64,000 nucleotides of DNA from contig CACEGG010000005.1 in the NCBI GenBank assembly GCA_902559035.1, positions 1 through 64,000 of the forward strand. The letters run 5' to 3'. Positions within the stretch are counted from its first letter, which is position 1; each line of letters opens with the position of its first letter. This stretch comes from an uncultured Bacteroidota bacterium (GTDB lineage Bacteria; Bacteroidota; Bacteroidia; Flavobacteriales; Flavobacteriaceae). The position numbers and the translations under genes were made by a program. A model generated the notes under the pieces. That model did no database searches. It was not told the DNA's origin and was given only the letters and a program-made list of their open reading frames with translations. Of the stretch, positions 40,904-52,567 are shown one piece after another.

Positions 40904-43318
40904 TTGATTAAAGTTATTTCAAAAAAAAGGATTCTATTTATTTCTTTTGCTTTTGTGTTGTTTTTTAACAACGTAATTGGTCAAAAGACTGTCAATTTAG
41001 ATACAATTGAGAACACTGTTTATTTAGGAAAGTTTAAATTAAAAACACCTTCATTTTTTAAATCAAAATACACTTACGACCCTGTTTTAAATAAATACAT
41101 TTATTCAACTAAATTGGGAGATATTGATGTTGGTATGCCCCTTGTTTTAACACCTGAGGAGTATCGGAAAAGAATAAAGGAAGAAAATATAAAATCTTAT
41201 TTTTCTGAAAAAATTGATTTGTTAAAAGATGAAGATCCCGAGGATATCTCAAAACTTAAAAATCTTCTTCCAGACTTATATATAAATTCAAATTTTTTTC
41301 AAACTATTTTTGGTGGAGATAACATAGAGCTTGTTCCTCAAGGATCCATTTCTATGGATATTGGAGCTCGTTATCAAAAAAGCGACAACCCTTCTATCCC
41401 CTCTAGAAATCAAAGCAATATAGGTTTAGATTTTAACCAGAATATTAGCCTAAGTATGAATGGAAAAATTGGAGAAAGACTTAGCATTAGTTCTAATTAC
41501 GACACGCAATCAACTTTTGATTTTCAAAATCTATTGAAGTTAGATTATACACCAACTGAGGACGATATTATTCAAAAAATTGAGCTAGGTAATGTTAGTA
41601 TGCCGCTTAGCGGATCATTAATCTCTGGAGCACAAAGTTTATTTGGTTTTAAAACAGAATTAAAATTTGGTAATACAAATATTACAACCGTTCTTTCTGA
41701 ACAAAGATCACAATCTCAAACTGTAGTTTCGAAAGGAAGTGGAAGCACAGAGGAATTCTCTATTTTACCTTTGGAATATGATGAAAATAGACATTTCTTT
41801 TTGGGACAATATTTTAGAGATAAATATGAGCAGACTGTCAAAACGTATCCTTATTTAAATACCCAAATTCAAATTTCTAGGATTGAAGTTTGGGTTACCA
41901 ATAGGTCTAGTCAAACACAAAATGTAAGAAATGTTATAGCTCTTCAAGATTTGGGAGAATCTAACCCTGAAAAAACTAAATTAGATGATCTTTTTACAAA
42001 TTTTTTCTTAAAGCCAGGTATAAGTGTTTATCCAGATAATTCTGTTAACAAATTAGATCCTGATGAAATAGACAATGGATTACTAACATCTAATATTAGA
42101 GATATTTCAAAATCAAGAGACGGTTTTGGTTCTATCTCAAATTTAGTTTCAGAAGGTAACGATTATTCAGTTTTAGAGAATGCTAGAAAACTTGAGAGTA
42201 ATGAATACAAGTTGAACAATAAATTGGGATACATCTCCTTGACACAACCATTGAATAATGACGAGATATTAGCGGTTGCTTTTCAATATTCAGTTGGAGG
42301 ACAAGTCTATCAAGTTGGAGAATTTGCTAATGATGGAATTGACGCAACCTCTCTTTCCGGACAAGTTGGTCAACAACAAATATCAAATAACAGTTTAATA
42401 CTGAAATTATTAAAAAGTAGTGTTACTAATGTCAATCAACCTGTATGGAATTTGATGATGAAGAACATCTATTCTATAGGATCTCAGGTTACAAAGGATG
42501 ATTTCAAATTAAATATTTATTACAGTAACCCATCTCCTTTAAACTATATACAAGCCGTAGATCAATCGGCTTGGCCAGATAATATCAATGGTATAACTCT
42601 GTTATCACTTTTCAATTTTGATAATTTAAACATGAATAATGATGTTGAAAATGGTGGTGATGGTTTTTTTGATTTTGTTCCTAATATAACAGTTGATACT
42701 AATAATGGATTAGTCATTTTTACATCAATTGAGCCATTTGGAAAATACTTATTCGACAAGTTAAAATCTCCTCAGGGATCAGGTGAAAACTATGAAAATC
42801 TAGCTTCTTATAATGCCAATCAGAAGAAATACGTTTATAATGAAATTTATAGTGTTTCAAAAACAGAAGCAGAAAAACAATCTGAAAAAAATAAATTTCA
42901 AATTAAAGGTTCTTTTAAATCTTCAGGAGATGTCGGAGGGATATCAATTGGTCAATTCAACATTCCTAGAGGTTCAGTCAAAGTTACTGCTGGTGGAAGG
43001 CTTCTTCAAGAAGGATTAGACTATACTGTCAATTATCAAGCCGGTAGAGTTCAGATTCTGGATGAATCTCTAAAAAATTCAAGTGTTCCAATCGAAATTT
43101 CTACTGAAAGCAATTCATTTTATTCTCAACAAAAGAAAAGATTTAGTGGAATTAATATTGAACACAAGTTTAATGAGAATTTTATAATTGGAGGAACTCT
43201 AATGAATCTTAGTGAAAGATCAATAAGTCAAAAAGCTAATTACGGAGTTGAGCCGGTCAACAATACTATGATCGGATTCAATGGTACCTTTTCTTCAAAA
43301 GTCCCTTTTTTTAACTAG
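40904..43318 (+). pseudogene. sprA: SprA, N-terminal part (frameshifted relative to next ORF)
   Basis: SprA/Sov-like sequence in-frame from TTG; reads into TAG after T7 run at 43306-43312; continues in another frame as the next ORF. Confidence 0.85.
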
Positions 43319-46300
43319 ACTGGTCAATAAACTTCCAAATATTAATACTGAAGTTGAATCTAATGTTTCTTTCACGACAGAATTTGCTTACTTACATTCA
43401 GGTACTCCAAAAAATTCTGGGTTTGATAATGTCGCAACAGTTTATGTTGATGATTTTGAAGGGTCTGAGACTAGTATTGATTTAAAAGATACATCGTCAT
43501 GGAATTTATCAAGCACCCCTTTGAATGTTAAGGGTTCTGACTATGGTGTTGATGATTTGCGTTCTGGCTATAACAGAGGAAAATTGGCTTGGTATAATAT
43601 TGATCCTATTTTTTACACCAGACAAAGACCTAGTGAAATAAATGAGAATGAGATTTCTAAAAATGAAACTAGAAGAATATTTATTGAAGAGATTTTTCCA
43701 CAGCAGGATATCATTGAAGGTCAATCAAGAATTCAAAGTACTTTTGATTTAAGTTATTTTCCAGATGAAAAAGGTCCATATAACAATAATATAAATTCTA
43801 ACTTTGCAAATGATTTAAAAGATAATTGGGCTGGAATTACCAGAGATCTTTCTTCCACTAACTTTGAAAAGTCAAACGTTGAGTTTATTCAGTTTTGGCT
43901 TCTAGATACATTTTCAGAAAATGAATCAAACTCAAATGATTTAGGTTCGTTAGTTTTAAATCTTGGTAATATTTCAGAGGACATTCTAAGGGATGGAAAA
44001 AAGCAATATGAAAATGGATTACCCGTTGTTAATTCTCAACTAACTGTTAATGAATCTAATTGGGGGAAAACACCTGCTACTCAATCTTTGGTGTACTCAT
44101 TTGACTCGGATGCAAACAATAGAGCTCTTCAAGATTTAGGTTACGATGGGTTAAATGATAGCGATGAAATAACTAAATATAACAATGGGTCTAGTTTAGA
44201 TCCCGCTGGTGATAATTATGAGTATTATATAGACGCTAGTGGAGGAATTGTAAACAGGTACAAGAATTACAATGGTACACAAGGAAATTCGCCCATAGAG
44301 GTTGGGAATACTGGCAGAGGTTCAACTACCATTCCAGACCATGAAGATGTAAATGGAGATAATACAATGAACACTATAGATAGTTATTTTGAATATAGTG
44401 TGCCAATTACTAAAAACATGAATGTAGGAAATCATCCTTTTATTAGTGATGTTAGAAATGATGTTAAAGTTGATCTTCCAAATGGAAACACAATTACAAC
44501 AAGATGGATTCAGTTTAAAATTCCAGTTTCAAGTCAATTTTATAGAAGCAATAAATATAGTTCTTTCTTCAAATCAATTAATGGAATAGATAACTTGAGG
44601 TCAATTAGGTTTATGAGGATGTATCTGCAAGGCTTTACTAGTCCAATAACTTTTCGATTTGGAACCCTGGATTTAGTTAGAAGTGAATGGAAAAGATATA
44701 CTAAGAATTTAAACTCTGGTAATATTAGTTATCCAAACACTTCGTTAGAGATAGGATCCGTTAACATTCTTGAAAATGAAAATAGAGTTCCGGTTAATTA
44801 TGTGCTTCCGCCTGGAGTTCAAAGAGAAGAAATTAATTCAAATAGCACAATCATTAGACAAAACGAACAATCACTTTCTTTAAAAGTTAATGATCTTCAG
44901 CCTTCAGATTCTAAAGGAGTCTATAAAATGATAGACTATGATATGAGACAATACAAATCTCTAAAAATGTTTATACATGCAGAATCTGTTGAGGGAAGTA
45001 ATAAGCTTCCGGGAGAGGGAGCGGAGGATGAATTTGATAAAAGATTAGTTGGATTTTTGAGACTTGGTTCAGATCTAACAGAAAATTATTATCAAATTGA
45101 AATTCCTCTAAAACCAACATCTTATAATAATGGAAGTTCAAATAGGTTTAGTGCTGACCAGGTTTGGAATCCAGATTCAAATTCAATTGATTTTTCTCTT
45201 GAAAAATTAACAAAAATCAAAGCAATTGCAATGAATCAGGCTGATTTTTCTAAGCCTATTTATTTCAATGAAAATTTGGATATCATTGACGAATTTTCTC
45301 CTATTTCAGAACTTCCAGGAGAAAAAAAATATAAGTTTGCTATTAAGGGAAATCCGACAATTGGATCAATTAAAAATATAATGATTGGTGTAAAAAATCC
45401 ATCTCAAAATTTAGGGGATATTTTAAGTGCAGAAGTTTGGTTTAATGAACTTAGATTGTCAGATATTGATGGAAAAGGGGGTTGGTCAGCTTTGGCGTCT
45501 TTGGATGCAAATTTGGCAGATTTTGCTAATATCTCTGTTTCAGGTAAAATGTCTACAATAGGATTTGGATCCATAGATAAGTCACCAAATCAAAGAAGCA
45601 GAGAAGATTTGAAACAATACGGTCTAATGAGTAGTTTGAATTTAGGTCAAGTTTTACCTGAAAAATGGAAAATTCAAATACCAGTTTCATACAGTATTTC
45701 TGAAGAATTTTCAACACCCGAATATGATCCTTTTTATCAAGATATTAAGTTAGAAGATCGTTTAAGTTCAGCTACACGAAATAGCCAAAGGGATTCAATA
45801 AAAAACCAAGCTATTAGCTATAGAAAAATAAGTAGTATTAATGTTTTAGGACTAAAGAAAAATAGATCAGAAGAACAAAAAGAAAGAGTTTATGATATAG
45901 AAAATTTTGATTTTTCTTATAGCTATAATCAAGAGCTTCAACACGATTATGAAGTAGAAAATTACACAAAAAAAACTGCTAGAGTAAGTTCCCAGTACAG
46001 TTATAATTTTAATCCTTTTGTTATTTCTCCTTTTAATAAAATTAAGTTTTTAGAAAACAATAAATATTTAGAGTGGTTAAAAGAGTTTAATATAAATCCA
46101 TTATTATCTAGCATTAGTTTTGATGCTAACATCAATAGAACATTTAATAGTCAAAGGTTTAGAGATATTTACATAGAAGGTGCTGATTCATCCAACCAAA
46201 TTAAACTTCCAGAAATCCAACAAAGAAATTTTTTATTCGACTGGAATCTCAGTCTTAGTCAAAACTTAACAAATTCATTGAGACTAGATTTTTCTGCCTC

Positions 46301-48032
46301 AAACAATAGTATTGTAAAAAATTATTTTGAAACCGATATTTTAGGTGAAAAAGTGGTAAATAAAGAGCTAGATATTTGGGATGGTTTTTGGAATACTGGC
46401 GAAGCAATTTCACACAATCAATCTTTTCAATTGAGTTACGAATTGCCATTTAAGTTATTTCCTGTCATTAACTTTATTTCAAGTAGCTATAATTATACAG
46501 GAGATTTTAATTGGGAGAGAGGTTCAGATGCAATGGCACTTGTTGAAGATGAAATTGGAAATGTTTTGGGCAGGGTTAATACAGTTCAAAACTCAAACAG
46601 CCAATCCTTTACAGTCTCTTTTAATATGTCAAAACTTTATAGAAATTTAAATCTTCAGAAAAAGAAAAAACCAAAAACTTCTGGTGAAAGACTTAAAAAT
46701 TCACTTGTCGGATTTGTTACGGGACTATCAAGATTCAAACTTAATTACTCTGAAAATAACGGAAAAGTCCTACCTGGTTATTTAGAAACATTAGGTTTTT
46801 TAGGAACTTCAAAGCCGTCTTTGGGTTTTGTTTTTGGGAGTCAATCAGATATTAGATATCAAGCTGCAAAAAATGGATGGCTTACTAGTTTTCCAAGTTT
46901 TAATGAGCAGTATACTCAAGTTCACAACACTAAATTTGATGTTTCTGCGGAAATTAGCTGGATTGATGATTTAAAAATTTCACTGAAAGCAAATAGAAAT
47001 TATTCAGAAAATTATTCAGAAAATTTTATTGTTGTTGACAATCAGTACAATCCTCTTTCTCCAAATTCTTTTGGAAATTTTGAGATTTCCACAGTATTAA
47101 TCAAAACTTCTTTTTCAAAAAGTGATGAGAATTACTCAGAAACCTTCAAGGATTTTCAGGACAATAGATTAATAATTGCACAAAGACTAGCAGCATTAAA
47201 TGGAGATTCTTCTGGAACTGTTGATGAGTTTGGCTTTCCTATTGGATATGGAAAAAATAATCAGGCTGTTTTAATCCCATCATTTCTTTCTGCCTATTCA
47301 GGTAAAAATGCTGAAAATATTTCATTAAATGCCATTACTGATAACCCTTTACCAAATTGGTCTATTAATTATAGCGGATTAATAAATATTGATTTTTTCA
47401 AGGAAAGATTTAAAAAGTTTAGTTTAGGACATGCCTACAGGTCTAGTTATACTTTAAATAATTTTAAATCTAACTTAGAGTATAATCCATCTAACACTCA
47501 GTTAACGGATGACTCAGGTAATTACATAAATGAATTTTTATATACAAATATCAACTTGGTTGAGCAATTTAACCCTTTGCTTAAAATTGATATGGAATTA
47601 AATAATTCATTACAAATAGTAATGTCTTTAAAAAAAGACAGAGCTCTGTCTTTAAGTTTGGATAATAATCTTTTAACAGAATCTAACGGAACAGATTATT
47701 CAATTGGATTAGGTTACAGAATAAAAGATTTAAAATTTATAAATAGAGTTGGAGGAAAGCGTCGGGTTTCAAAAGGAGATCTTAATATCAAAACTGATTT
47801 AAATTTCAGAGACAACATAACCATCATAAGAAATTTAAATATTGAGGATAACAAAGTTACTGCCGGTCAAAAAATGTGGTCATTAAAAACGTCTGCTGAT
47901 TACAATTTAAGTAAAAGTTTTAATGCGATATTCTTTTATGATCACTTGTTTTCAAAGTTTGCAATTTCAACAGCTTTCCCGATGACAACAATACGAGCAG
48001 GAATGACATTGAGATATAATTTTGGAGAATAA
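43281..48032 (+). pseudogene. sprA: SprA, C-terminal part (in frame from about 43313 after the shift)
   Basis: Deleting one T joins ...GTFSSKVPF to LTRLVNKLPNINTEVESNVSF; ends with barrel-like TIRAGMTLRYNFGE. Confidence 0.85.
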
Positions 48033-48083
48033 TTTTTAAAGTAATAATGTTTTCAATTACATTTGTTTTCAAATAAAATTAAA

Positions 48084-48464
48084 ATGGAAATTAAATCAGA
48101 ATTAAAGTACACTAAAGATCACGAATGGATATCTATTGACGGTGATCAGGCAACAATTGGAATTACAGATTATGCTCAAGGTGAATTAGGAGACATAGTT
48201 TACGTTGAAATAGAGTCAATTGGAGATGAACTTAATCAAGAAGAAATTTTTGGTTCTGTCGAAGCTGTTAAAACAGTATCTGATTTATTTATACCAGTTT
48301 CAGGTGAAATTACTGAAATGAATGAAAATTTGGAGGACAACCCAGAGTTAATTAATGACGATCCATATGGAGAAGGATGGATAATCAAAATGAAGATTAG
48401 TGATGCTAGTGAATTGGATGGTTTATTGAGTGCCGATGACTACAAAGAGCTAATTGGTGGTTAA
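48084..48464 (+). CDS. gcvH: glycine cleavage system H protein
   Basis: YTKDHEWISIDGDQATIGITDYAQGELGDIVYVE, GSVEAVKTVSDL lipoyl-Lys motif; ATG at 48084 preferred over track start 48063. Confidence 0.96.
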   Translation: MEIKSELKYTKDHEWISIDGDQATIGITDYAQGELGDIVYVEIESIGDELNQEEIFGSVEAVKTVSDLFIPVSGEITEMNENLEDNPELINDDPYGEGWIIKMKISDASELDGLLSADDYKELIGG

Positions 48465-48825
48465 TAACAAATCATCTTTAATAGTTTATTGTTACACTTT
48501 ATTAATTATTATTCTGTCTTTGGTTCCTATACCAAACTTAAAAATCCCTGAATTCAATTTGATTCAAACAGATAAATTAATACACGTCATTGTGTATTTT
48601 GTGATGTTTTTAATTTGGGTTAAATCAAATGTTTTGAAGGATAATAATTTGAAATTTAAAACATTAATTGTTGTTTTTTTGATAAGCTTTTCTTTAGAAT
48701 TTTTACAAGGCACATCATTTATTAAAAGATATTTTGAGCTTGCTGATTTGATAGCAAATTCATTTGGAATTATTTTATCATACGGATTGTTTGTTTTATA
48801 TCCATATAAAAAATCACATGCTTAG
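48454..48825 (+). CDS. VanZ family membrane protein
   Basis: DKLIHVIVYFVMFLIW and EFLQGTSFIKRYFELADLIANSFGI. Confidence 0.88.
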   Translation: MVVNNKSSLIVYCYTLLIIILSLVPIPNLKIPEFNLIQTDKLIHVIVYFVMFLIWVKSNVLKDNNLKFKTLIVVFLISFSLEFLQGTSFIKRYFELADLIANSFGIILSYGLFVLYPYKKSHA

Positions 48826-48872
48826 TTTTTTTGAAAAAAAAAAATTACATTAGCGCTTATTAATTGAAATTT

Positions 48873-49571
48873 ATGCAGCCTAAAAAGAATCCCAAATCTG
48901 ATTTAAGGAATTACAGTAGTCTTTTCTTAGCCTTTGGACTATGTTTTATTTTATTTGTTTCGTGGAGAGCAATCGAAGCCAAAACTTATGAGGCACAATA
49001 TGATTACGAATCTTTAAATGTTGATGATGATGATGACGAAGAAATTCCAATTACAGAGCAAATAAAGACTCCACCACCACCACCACCACCACCAGCTCCA
49101 GAAATAATTGAAGTTGTTGAAGATGAAGAAGAAATAGAGGAAACCATAATTGAGTCTACAGAAACTGATCAAGAAGAAATAGTTGAAGAGGTTGAGGTTA
49201 TGGAAGAAGAAATTGATATGGACATTCCATTTGCAATTATTGAAGATGTTCCATTATTTCCTGGCTGTGAAAGAGTTGCTAAATCCAAAAGAAGAGATTG
49301 TTTTCAGGAAAAAATGAACCAACATATCAGAAAAAACTTTAGATATCCTGAGATAGCTCAAGAAATGGGAATTCAAGGCAGGGTGTTTGTTCAATTTATG
49401 ATTGGAAAAGACGGTAGCATTAGTGGGGTAAGAACTCGTGGACCAGACAAAAATTTAGAAAAGGAAGCTAAAAGAATTATTGACAGACTTCCAAGAATGA
49501 CACCAGGTAGACAGAGAGGAATTCCTGTTAGGGTACCGTTCAGTATTCCTATTACATTTAAATTACAATAG
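48873..49571 (+). CDS. TonB family energy transducer
   Basis: N-terminal TM, poly-Pro/acidic linker, C-terminal IQGRVFVQFMIGKDGSISGVRTRG; ATG at 48873 preferred over TTG at 48864. Confidence 0.93.
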   Translation: MQPKKNPKSDLRNYSSLFLAFGLCFILFVSWRAIEAKTYEAQYDYESLNVDDDDDEEIPITEQIKTPPPPPPPPAPEIIEVVEDEEEIEETIIESTETDQEEIVEEVEVMEEEIDMDIPFAIIEDVPLFPGCERVAKSKRRDCFQEKMNQHIRKNFRYPEIAQEMGIQGRVFVQFMIGKDGSISGVRTRGPDKNLEKEAKRIIDRLPRMTPGRQRGIPVRVPFSIPITFKLQ

Positions 49572-49607
49572 TATTAGCTAATTAGTTAGAAATGAGAGAA
49601 AAAATAA

Positions 49608-49638
49608 TTGTTTTCTCTATATTTCTGCATTAACTTTG
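49608..49638 (+). promoter_or_regulatory. candidate Bacteroidota promoter for the heme O synthase/oxidase cluster
   Basis: TTG (49608-49610), 20-nt spacer, perfect TAnnTTTG = TAACTTTG (49631-49638). Confidence 0.5.
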
Positions 49639-49654
49639 CACTCTATTTTTTTAT

Positions 49655-50560
49655 ATGAATAGTAGCTCCGTAAAGTTAAATTATTCTCCCCAGTTTTTTT
49701 TAAAATCATTTTTAGATTTAACAAAAGCTAGATTAGCAATCAGTGTTGTTTTTTCATCAATAGTTGGTTATTTATTGGCGGTCGATTCATTTGATTTTTA
49801 CACTTTGACTTTATTATCAATTGGTGGATATTGCATGGTTGGAGCCTCAAACTCATTTAATCAAATAATTGAAAGGGATATTGATGCTTTGATGGATAGG
49901 ACTAAAAATAGACCTATTCCCTCCAATAAAATTTCTGTTAATACGGCATTTTATATTTCCGTTATATTAACACTTGTAGGGATTGTAGTTCTTTATAAAA
50001 TTAATCCTAGAACAGCACTTTTTGGTGCAATTTCGATTTTTATTTATACTTGTTTATATACTCCTTTAAAACCCTTGACTCCACTTTCTGTTTTTGTAGG
50101 AGCTTTTCCAGGTGCAATCCCATTCATGCTTGGATGGGTGGCAGCTTCAAACAGTTTTGGTATTGAACCAGGTACTTTGTTTATGATTCAATTTTTTTGG
50201 CAATTTCCACATTTTTGGGCTCTAGGTTGGATGTTACATGAAGATTATCAAAAAGCAGGAATTAACATGTTACCTACAAGAAAAAGAGATAAGTCAACTG
50301 CACTTCAGATTGTGCTCTATTCACTGTGGACTATCATCATTTCAATCTTTCCAGTGACGGGACTTACTGGAGATTTGAGACTTTCTGTTACTTCCGCCAT
50401 TATAGTGGTTATACTGGGTGTAGTTATGCTATATTATTCCATAAATTTGTACAATAAAATGGATATTAGTGCTGCCAAAAAACTGTTTACAGTTAGTGTA
50501 ATTTATTTAACACTCTTACAACTAACCTATTTAATTGATAAAATTTATTTATGGATTTAG
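49655..50560 (+). CDS. ctaB: protoheme IX farnesyltransferase (heme O synthase)
   Basis: ASNSFNQIIERDIDALMDRTKNRPIP, WQFPHFWALGWMLHEDY. Confidence 0.95.
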   Translation: MNSSSVKLNYSPQFFLKSFLDLTKARLAISVVFSSIVGYLLAVDSFDFYTLTLLSIGGYCMVGASNSFNQIIERDIDALMDRTKNRPIPSNKISVNTAFYISVILTLVGIVVLYKINPRTALFGAISIFIYTCLYTPLKPLTPLSVFVGAFPGAIPFMLGWVAASNSFGIEPGTLFMIQFFWQFPHFWALGWMLHEDYQKAGINMLPTRKRDKSTALQIVLYSLWTIIISIFPVTGLTGDLRLSVTSAIIVVILGVVMLYYSINLYNKMDISAAKKLFTVSVIYLTLLQLTYLIDKIYLWI

Positions 50561-51129
50561 AGAAAAATGAATTAAGAAAAAAACATAGAAGAGCAAGAAA
50601 AATGATGTTACTTTTTTCTTTGTTAAGTATAACTATGACTTTTGCAGGTTTAACAAGTGCGTATATTGTTAGCAAAGCAAGACCTGATTGGTTAAAAGAT
50701 TTTGAGTTACCTGATTATTTTATAATTAGTACTCTAATAATATTAGCCAGCAGTATTACAATGTGGCTTGCAAAAAAAAATGTGAAGAAAAAACTTGTAT
50801 CCAGAACCTCTTTTTGGATAGCTATTACTTTTTTATTGAGTATTTTCTTTTTTTTATCCCAGTTTTTGGGCTTTCAAGAATTGATAAATAAAGGCTATTA
50901 TTTCACAGGTGCTCAAAGCACTGTAACGACATCCTTCTTATATGTATTAGCGCTTTTACATTTAGTACATGTTTTTGCTGGAGTTATAGTTTTAATTGTA
51001 GTGTTTGTAAATAATAAAAACAAGAAATATAATGAAGAAACACTTGGTTTTGAACTGGCTGAAACTTTTTGGCACTTTTTAGGATTTTTATGGCTCTATT
51101 TGTTTGTGTTTTTATATTTCTTTAGATAG
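50551..51129 (+). CDS. cytochrome c oxidase subunit III-like (heme-copper oxidase subunit III)
   Basis: Multi-TM; LLHLVHVFAGVIVL, ETFWHFLGFLWLYLFVFLYF. Confidence 0.88.
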   Translation: MDLEKNELRKKHRRARKMMLLFSLLSITMTFAGLTSAYIVSKARPDWLKDFELPDYFIISTLIILASSITMWLAKKNVKKKLVSRTSFWIAITFLLSIFFFLSQFLGFQELINKGYYFTGAQSTVTTSFLYVLALLHLVHVFAGVIVLIVVFVNNKNKKYNEETLGFELAETFWHFLGFLWLYLFVFLYFFR

Positions 51130-51169
51130 TAAAAATATGTAACTTTGTAACCTTAAATTAAATATTTAA

Positions 51170-52153
51170 ATGAGTTCAACAATATCAACAACAACAGAAG
51201 ATAATAATGACGTTTGGGGAGGAGGCAATCAGCCATTAAATGCTAGCTATGGAAAGCTAATGATGTGGTTTTTTATAGTGTCTGATGCTTTAACTTTTTC
51301 AGGATTTTTAGCTGCTTATGGTTTTTCAAGATTTAAAAACATTGATACTTGGCCAATTGCTGACGAAGTGTTTACTCACTTTCCCTTTTTACATGGAGTA
51401 GATGCTCCAATGTATTACGTAGCATTGATGACATTTATATTAATATTTTCATCTGTCACTATGGTATTAGCTGTTGATGCAGGTCACCATATGCAGAAAG
51501 GAAAAGTTGCTTTTTATATGCTTTTGACAATTATTGGAGGTGCAGTATTTGTTGGTTCTCAGGCATGGGAATGGAATAATTTTATTAGAGGAGAATATGG
51601 AGCTGTTGAAACTACAGGAGGTCAAATTTTTCAATTTCAAAGTGCTGAAACTGGTAAAAGGGTAGCTCTTAGTGATTTTGCTGCTGAAATACCAACATAT
51701 AGAGCTCAGCATGAAAGTAAAAATGGACTATGGTATGTCAATGAGGGTAGCCTACCATCATACACTACAGAAGAAGTAATTGCTGGTTTTAATGCTAGCC
51801 CTGATATTGTAATTAAGACTGAAAAAATTGATGAAACTGGACATAAAATCGTCCTTTCAAGAGAAGAGTCTTTAATAAAAATAAATCAAGCAGTTAATGT
51901 TGTTGAAGGAGCAAACTTGATTAACAATGAGTACGGCAATAGACTTTTTGCTGATTTCTTCTTTTTTATTACTGGATTCCACGGGTTCCACGTTTTTTCT
52001 GGAGTAGTGATTAATATCATTATTTTCTTTAATGTTTTAGTAGGAACTTATGAAAGAAGAGGGCATTATGAAATGGTAGAAAAAGTAGGTCTTTACTGGC
52101 ATTTCGTTGATTTAGTTTGGGTATTTGTATTTACTTTCTTTTACTTAGTTTAA
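51170..52153 (+). CDS. cytochrome c oxidase subunit III
   Basis: DALTFSGFLAAYGFSR, FFITGFHGFHVFSGVVINI, GLYWHFVDLVWVFVFTFFYL. Confidence 0.93.
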   Translation: MSSTISTTTEDNNDVWGGGNQPLNASYGKLMMWFFIVSDALTFSGFLAAYGFSRFKNIDTWPIADEVFTHFPFLHGVDAPMYYVALMTFILIFSSVTMVLAVDAGHHMQKGKVAFYMLLTIIGGAVFVGSQAWEWNNFIRGEYGAVETTGGQIFQFQSAETGKRVALSDFAAEIPTYRAQHESKNGLWYVNEGSLPSYTTEEVIAGFNASPDIVIKTEKIDETGHKIVLSREESLIKINQAVNVVEGANLINNEYGNRLFADFFFFITGFHGFHVFSGVVINIIIFFNVLVGTYERRGHYEMVEKVGLYWHFVDLVWVFVFTFFYLV

Positions 52154-52163
52154 TATTTTAAAA

Positions 52164-52550
52164 ATGGGAAATAACACACATAAATTAGAAATTTTCAGAG
52201 GATTTTTAAAGTTCAAATCCAATCAGACCAAAATTTGGGGAGTCCTTATATTCTTGTCTATAGTAACTATAATTGAGGTTGCTCTTGGAATTTTAAAACC
52301 TGAAGTATTGATTGAGAATTATTTTTTAAGAATGAAATTGATCAACTGGATCTTCATTATATTAACTATTGTCAAAGCTTACTACATTATGTGGGATTTT
52401 ATGCATTTAAGAGATGAAGTAAGAGGACTGCAATTTTCTGTGGTGGTTACTTTAATGTTCTTAATCGCTTATTTAGCCTTCATTTTATTAGTTGAAGGGA
52501 ATTATATATTTGATGTGATGTATGAAGGATTTGTAAGTTGGAATTTTTAA
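52164..52550 (+). CDS. cytochrome C oxidase subunit IV family protein
   Basis: Three TM segments; YYIMWDFMHLRDEVRGLQFSV; gene context. Confidence 0.85.
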   Translation: MGNNTHKLEIFRGFLKFKSNQTKIWGVLIFLSIVTIIEVALGILKPEVLIENYFLRMKLINWIFIILTIVKAYYIMWDFMHLRDEVRGLQFSVVVTLMFLIAYLAFILLVEGNYIFDVMYEGFVSWNF

Positions 52551-52567
52551 CGACTAAACTTTTTTAA

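Noticed and set aside
42562-46449. Small ORFs 42562-42759, 42813-43019, 43509-43724, 46255-46449
   Set aside because: Alternate-frame or antisense within sprA.
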